The notes under the pieces: generated by a model
The model's database searches: none
Seen by the model: the letters and a program-made list of their open reading frames with translations, nothing else
Told to the model about the DNA's origin: nothing
Position numbers and translations under genes: made by a program
Assembly (NCBI RefSeq): GCF_949987535.1
Contig: NW_026645886.1
Coordinates: 89,160 to 153,159 of the forward strand
Length of the DNA stretch: 64,000 nt
Origin: Balaenoptera acutorostrata
Taxonomy: Eukaryota > Chordata > Mammalia > Artiodactyla > Balaenopteridae
Reading direction: 5' to 3'
Shown: piece by piece, positions 61,233 to 64,000 of the stretch
Layout: every line of letters begins with the position of its first letter
Numbering within the stretch: the stretch's first letter is position 1

Positions 61233-63740
61233 TTAGGGTTAGGGTTAGGGTTAGGGTGAGGGTTAGGGTACGGTTTAGGGTACGGGTTCAGGGAGGGTTT
61301 CGGGTAGGGAGTAGGGTATTGGTTAGGGTTAGGGTTAGAGTTAGTGTTAGGGATAGGGCTCGGTTTAGGGTACGGGTTAGGATTAGGGTACGCGTTAGGG
61401 TTAGGGTAGGGGTTAGGGTTAGGGTACGCGTTAGGGTGAGGGTAGTTATTAAACCTATCCCACTCTCTAGATACCCCTTAGCACGTAAAGGAATATTATT
61501 TGGGGGTCCAGCCATGGAGAAGAGTTTAGACACGAGGAGAAGATAAGGAACACACCCATTATCAAGAAATCACATTAGGATTCTCTTTTTAACCTGTTCC
61601 TTAAAACACTTGTGCTTAGGAAATCTATTGGAGGCAGAAGCAGTCAAGGGTAGCTTAGGGTTAGGGTTAGGGTTAGGGTACGGCTTAGGGTACGGGTTCG
61701 GGGAGGGGTTCGCGTAGGGCGTAGGGTATGGGTTAGTGTTAGGGTTAGGGTTAGTGTTAGGGTTAGGGCTCGGTTTAGGGTACGGGTTAGGATTAGGGTA
61801 CGCGTTAGGGTTAGGGTAGGGGTTAGGGTTAGGGTATGCGATAGGGTGAGGTTAGTTATTAAACCTATCCCACTCTCTAGATACCCCTTAGCACGTAAAG
61901 GAATATTATTTGGGGGTCCAGCCATGGAGAAGAGTTTCGACACTAGGAGAAGATAAGGAACACACCCATTATCAAGAAATCACATTAGGATTCTCTTTTT
62001 AACCTGTTCCTTAAAACACTAGTGCTTAGGAAATATATTGGAGGCAGAAGCCGTCAAGGGTAGCTTAGGGTTAGGGTTAGGGTTAGGGTGAGGGTTAGGG
62101 TACGGCTTAGGGTACGGGTTCGGGGAGGGGTTCGGGTAGGGCGTAGGGTATGGGTTAGGGTTAGGGTTAGGGCTAGTGTTAGGGTTAGGGCTCGGTTTAG
62201 GGTACGGGTTAGGATTAGGGTATGCGTTAGGGTTAGGGTAGGGGTTAGGGTTAGGATACGCTTTAGGGTGAGGGTACTTATTAAACCTATCCCACTCTCT
62301 AGATACCCCTTAGCACGTAAAGGAATATTATTTGGGGGTCCAGCCATGGAGAAGAGTTTAGACACGAGGAGAAGATAAGGAACACACCCATTATCAAGAA
62401 ATCACATTAGGATTCTCTTTTAAACCTGTTCCTTAAATCACTAGTGCTTAGGAAATCTATTGGAGGCAGAAGCCGTCAAGGGTAGCTTAGGGTTAGGGTT
62501 AGGGTTAGGGTGAGGTTTAGGGTACGGCTTAGGGTACGGGTTCGGGGAGGGGTTCGGGTAGGGCGTAGGGTATGGGTTAAGGTTAGGGTTAGGGTTAGTG
62601 TTAGGGTTAGGGCTCAGTTTAGGGTACGGGTTAGGATTAGGGTACGCGTTAGGGTTAGGGTAGGGGTTAGGGTTAGGGTACGCTTTAGGGTGAGTGTAGT
62701 TATTAAACCTATCCCACTCTCTAGATACCCCTTAGCACGTAAAGGAATATTATTTGGGGGTCCAGCCATGGAGAAGGGTTCAGACACTAGGAGAAGATAA
62801 GGAACACACCCATTATCAAGAAATCACAATATGATTCTCTTTTTAAACTGTTCCTTAAAACACTAGTGGTTAGGAAATCTATTGGAGGCAGAAGCAGTGA
62901 AGGGTAGCTTAGGGTTACGGTTAGGGTTAGGGTGAGGGTTAGGGTACGGCTTAGGGTACGGGTTTGGAGACGGTTTCGGGTAGGGCCTAGGGTATGGGTT
63001 AGGGTTAGTGTTAGGGTTAGGGCTCGGTTTAGGGTACGGGTTAGGATTAGGGTACTCGTTAGGGTTAGGGTAGCGGTTAGGGTTAGGGTACGCATTAGGG
63101 TGAGGGTAGTTATTAAACCTATCACACTCTCTAGATACCCCTTAGCACGTAAAGGAATATTATTTGGGGGTCCAGCCATGGAGAAGAGTTTCGACACTAG
63201 GAGAAGATAAGGAACACACCCATTATCACGAAATCACATTAGGATTCTCTTTTTAACCTGTTCCTTAAAACACTAGTGCTTAGGAAATCTATTGGAGGCA
63301 GAAGCAGTCAAGGGTAGCTTAGGGTTAGGGTTAGGGTTAGGGTGAGGGTTAGGGTACGGCTTAGGGTACGGGTTCGGGGAGGGGTTCGGGTAGGGCGTAG
63401 GGTATGGGTTAGGGTTAGGGTTAGGGCTAGTGTTAGGGTTAGGGCTCGGTTTAGGGTACGGGTTAGGCTTAGTGTACGCGTTAGGGTTAGGGTAGGGGTT
63501 AGGGTTAGGGTACGCGTTAGGGTGAGGGTAGTTATTAAACCTATCCCACTCTCTAGATACCCCTTAGCACGTAAAGGAATATTATTTGGGGGTCCAGCCA
63601 TGGAGAAGAGTTTAGACACGAGGAGAAGATAAGGAACACACCCATTATCAAGAAATCACATTAGGATTCTCTTTTTAACATGTTCCTTAAAACACTAGTG
63701 CTTAGGAAATCTATTGGAGGCAGAAGCCGTCAAGGGTAGC
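61233..63740 (+). repeat. p-q-r-s-t-u run, copy 3
   Basis: Monomers start at 61233 (p), 61655 (q, 410 bp), 62065 (r), 62487 (s), 62909 (t, 410 bp) and 63319 (u). p, q, r, s and t match copy 2 at +4,617. The t monomer has lost two TTAGGG hexamers (12 bp), so u and v match at +4,605. s has GGGTTCAGACAC, a private change near 62778. Confidence 0.88.
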
Positions 63741-64000
63741 TTAGGGTTAGGGTTAGGGTTAGGGTGAGGGTTAGGGTACGGCTTAGGGTACGGGTTCGGG
63801 GAGGGGTTCGGGTAGGGCGTAGGGTATGGGTTAGGGTTAGGGTTAGGGCTAGTGTTAGGGTTAGGGCTCGGTTTAGGGTACAGGTTAGGATTAGGGTACG
63901 CGTTAGGGTTAGGGTAGGGGTTAGGGTTAGTGTACGCGTTAGGGTGAGGGTAGTTATTAAACCTATCCCACTCTCTAGATACCCCTTAGCACGTACAGGA
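63741..64000 (+). repeat. Partial satellite monomer at right edge (v-type)
   Basis: The last 260 bases are a v-type monomer (ACAGGTTAGG, GTTAGTGTACGCG, GCACGTACAGGA) cut by the window end. The array therefore continues to the right. Confidence 0.92.

Larger units (their letters stand above)
1..64000 (+). repeat. Telomere-like composite satellite array, ~422-bp monomer
   Basis: The window is a continuous head-to-tail tandem array. Recognisable landmarks recur every ~422 bp from end to end: the TTAGGG run, TCTAGA, GTCCAGCCATGG and CACTAGTG. About 151 complete monomers fit, with a truncated one at each side. Every monomer has the same orientation, with TTAGGG on the + strand. Most monomers are exactly 422 bp; others are 428, 423, 421, 420, 416, 415, 410, 404 and one 435 bp. 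No stretch longer than a few bases lies outside the repeat, so no gene-sized unique sequence exists here. Open frames are present on both strands of nearly every monomer, but they result from the 6-bp period and are not annotated as genes. The array could be subtelomeric, a large interstitial telomeric block or other heterochromatin; the sequence alone does not decide. Confidence 0.98.

Noticed and set aside
1..64000. A CENP-B box that would support a centromere.
   Set aside because: The TTCGGGGAGGGGTTCGGG stretch resembles part of the box but the required A and CGGG spacing does not fit. Higher-order structure alone does not show centromere function.
1..64000. A functional telomere end or telomerase-made tract.
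   Set aside because: The longest perfect TTAGGG run noticed is five units, and composite monomers continue to both window edges.
1..64000. CRISPR-like array, because of regular repeats with variable parts.
   Set aside because: The monomer is 422 bp with no short repeat-unique spacer pattern, and all parts of it are repeated.

Overview
The whole 64,000-base window is one uninterrupted head-to-tail satellite array. I find no protein-coding gene, RNA gene, transposon, CRISPR array or other unique sequence. The basic monomer is about 422 bp, and about 151 full copies plus a partial copy at each end fill the window. Each monomer has two parts. The first is a 210-bp block of 35 hexamers derived from the telomere repeat TTAGGG (18 of 35 perfect in a typical copy). 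The second is a 212-bp non-telomeric segment. The G-rich strand is always the + strand and I see no inverted monomer.

The organism cannot be named from this. TTAGGG is the telomere repeat of vertebrates, many invertebrates, many fungi and some protists. Much of the variation between monomers is CpG to TpG or CpA, which suggests a genome with CpG methylation and fits an animal better than a yeast-like fungus. A large multi-kilobase satellite array with higher-order structure points to subtelomeric, interstitial-telomeric or other heterochromatin of a sizeable eukaryotic genome. If the array sits at a chromosome end in the usual orientation, the end lies to the right of base 64,000.

Layout. 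1-1062: partial unit and two units. 1063-3576: a six-monomer run (types y p q r s t) that recurs near the right end. 3577-7551: mixed monomers. 7552-11090: block A1. 11091-17231: mixed monomers, including echoes of 3.6-7.5 kb. 17232-30753: a 20-monomer (8,409-bp) higher-order repeat, arranged as block B1, then block A2 (a copy of A1), then block B2. 30754-38112: mixed monomers, including a possible ancestral b-c-d-e segment at 33.9-35.6 kb. 38113-39801: p q r s again, with a 13-bp duplication. 40645-51142: a 7-monomer (2,941-bp) repeat, itself organised into an 11-monomer (4,616-bp) repeat present twice plus three more monomers. 52409-64000: three successive copies of the y-p-q-r-s-t-u-v family, with monomer fusions and deletions marking past crossovers.

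No genes work together here. The biology is that of a telomere-derived satellite evolving by unequal exchange, with possible roles in telomere-protein binding, G-quadruplex formation, TERRA-like transcription and heterochromatin. Monomer type letters (a-g, p-y) are my own labels. Identity statements come from reading by eye at marker positions, not from a computed alignment.
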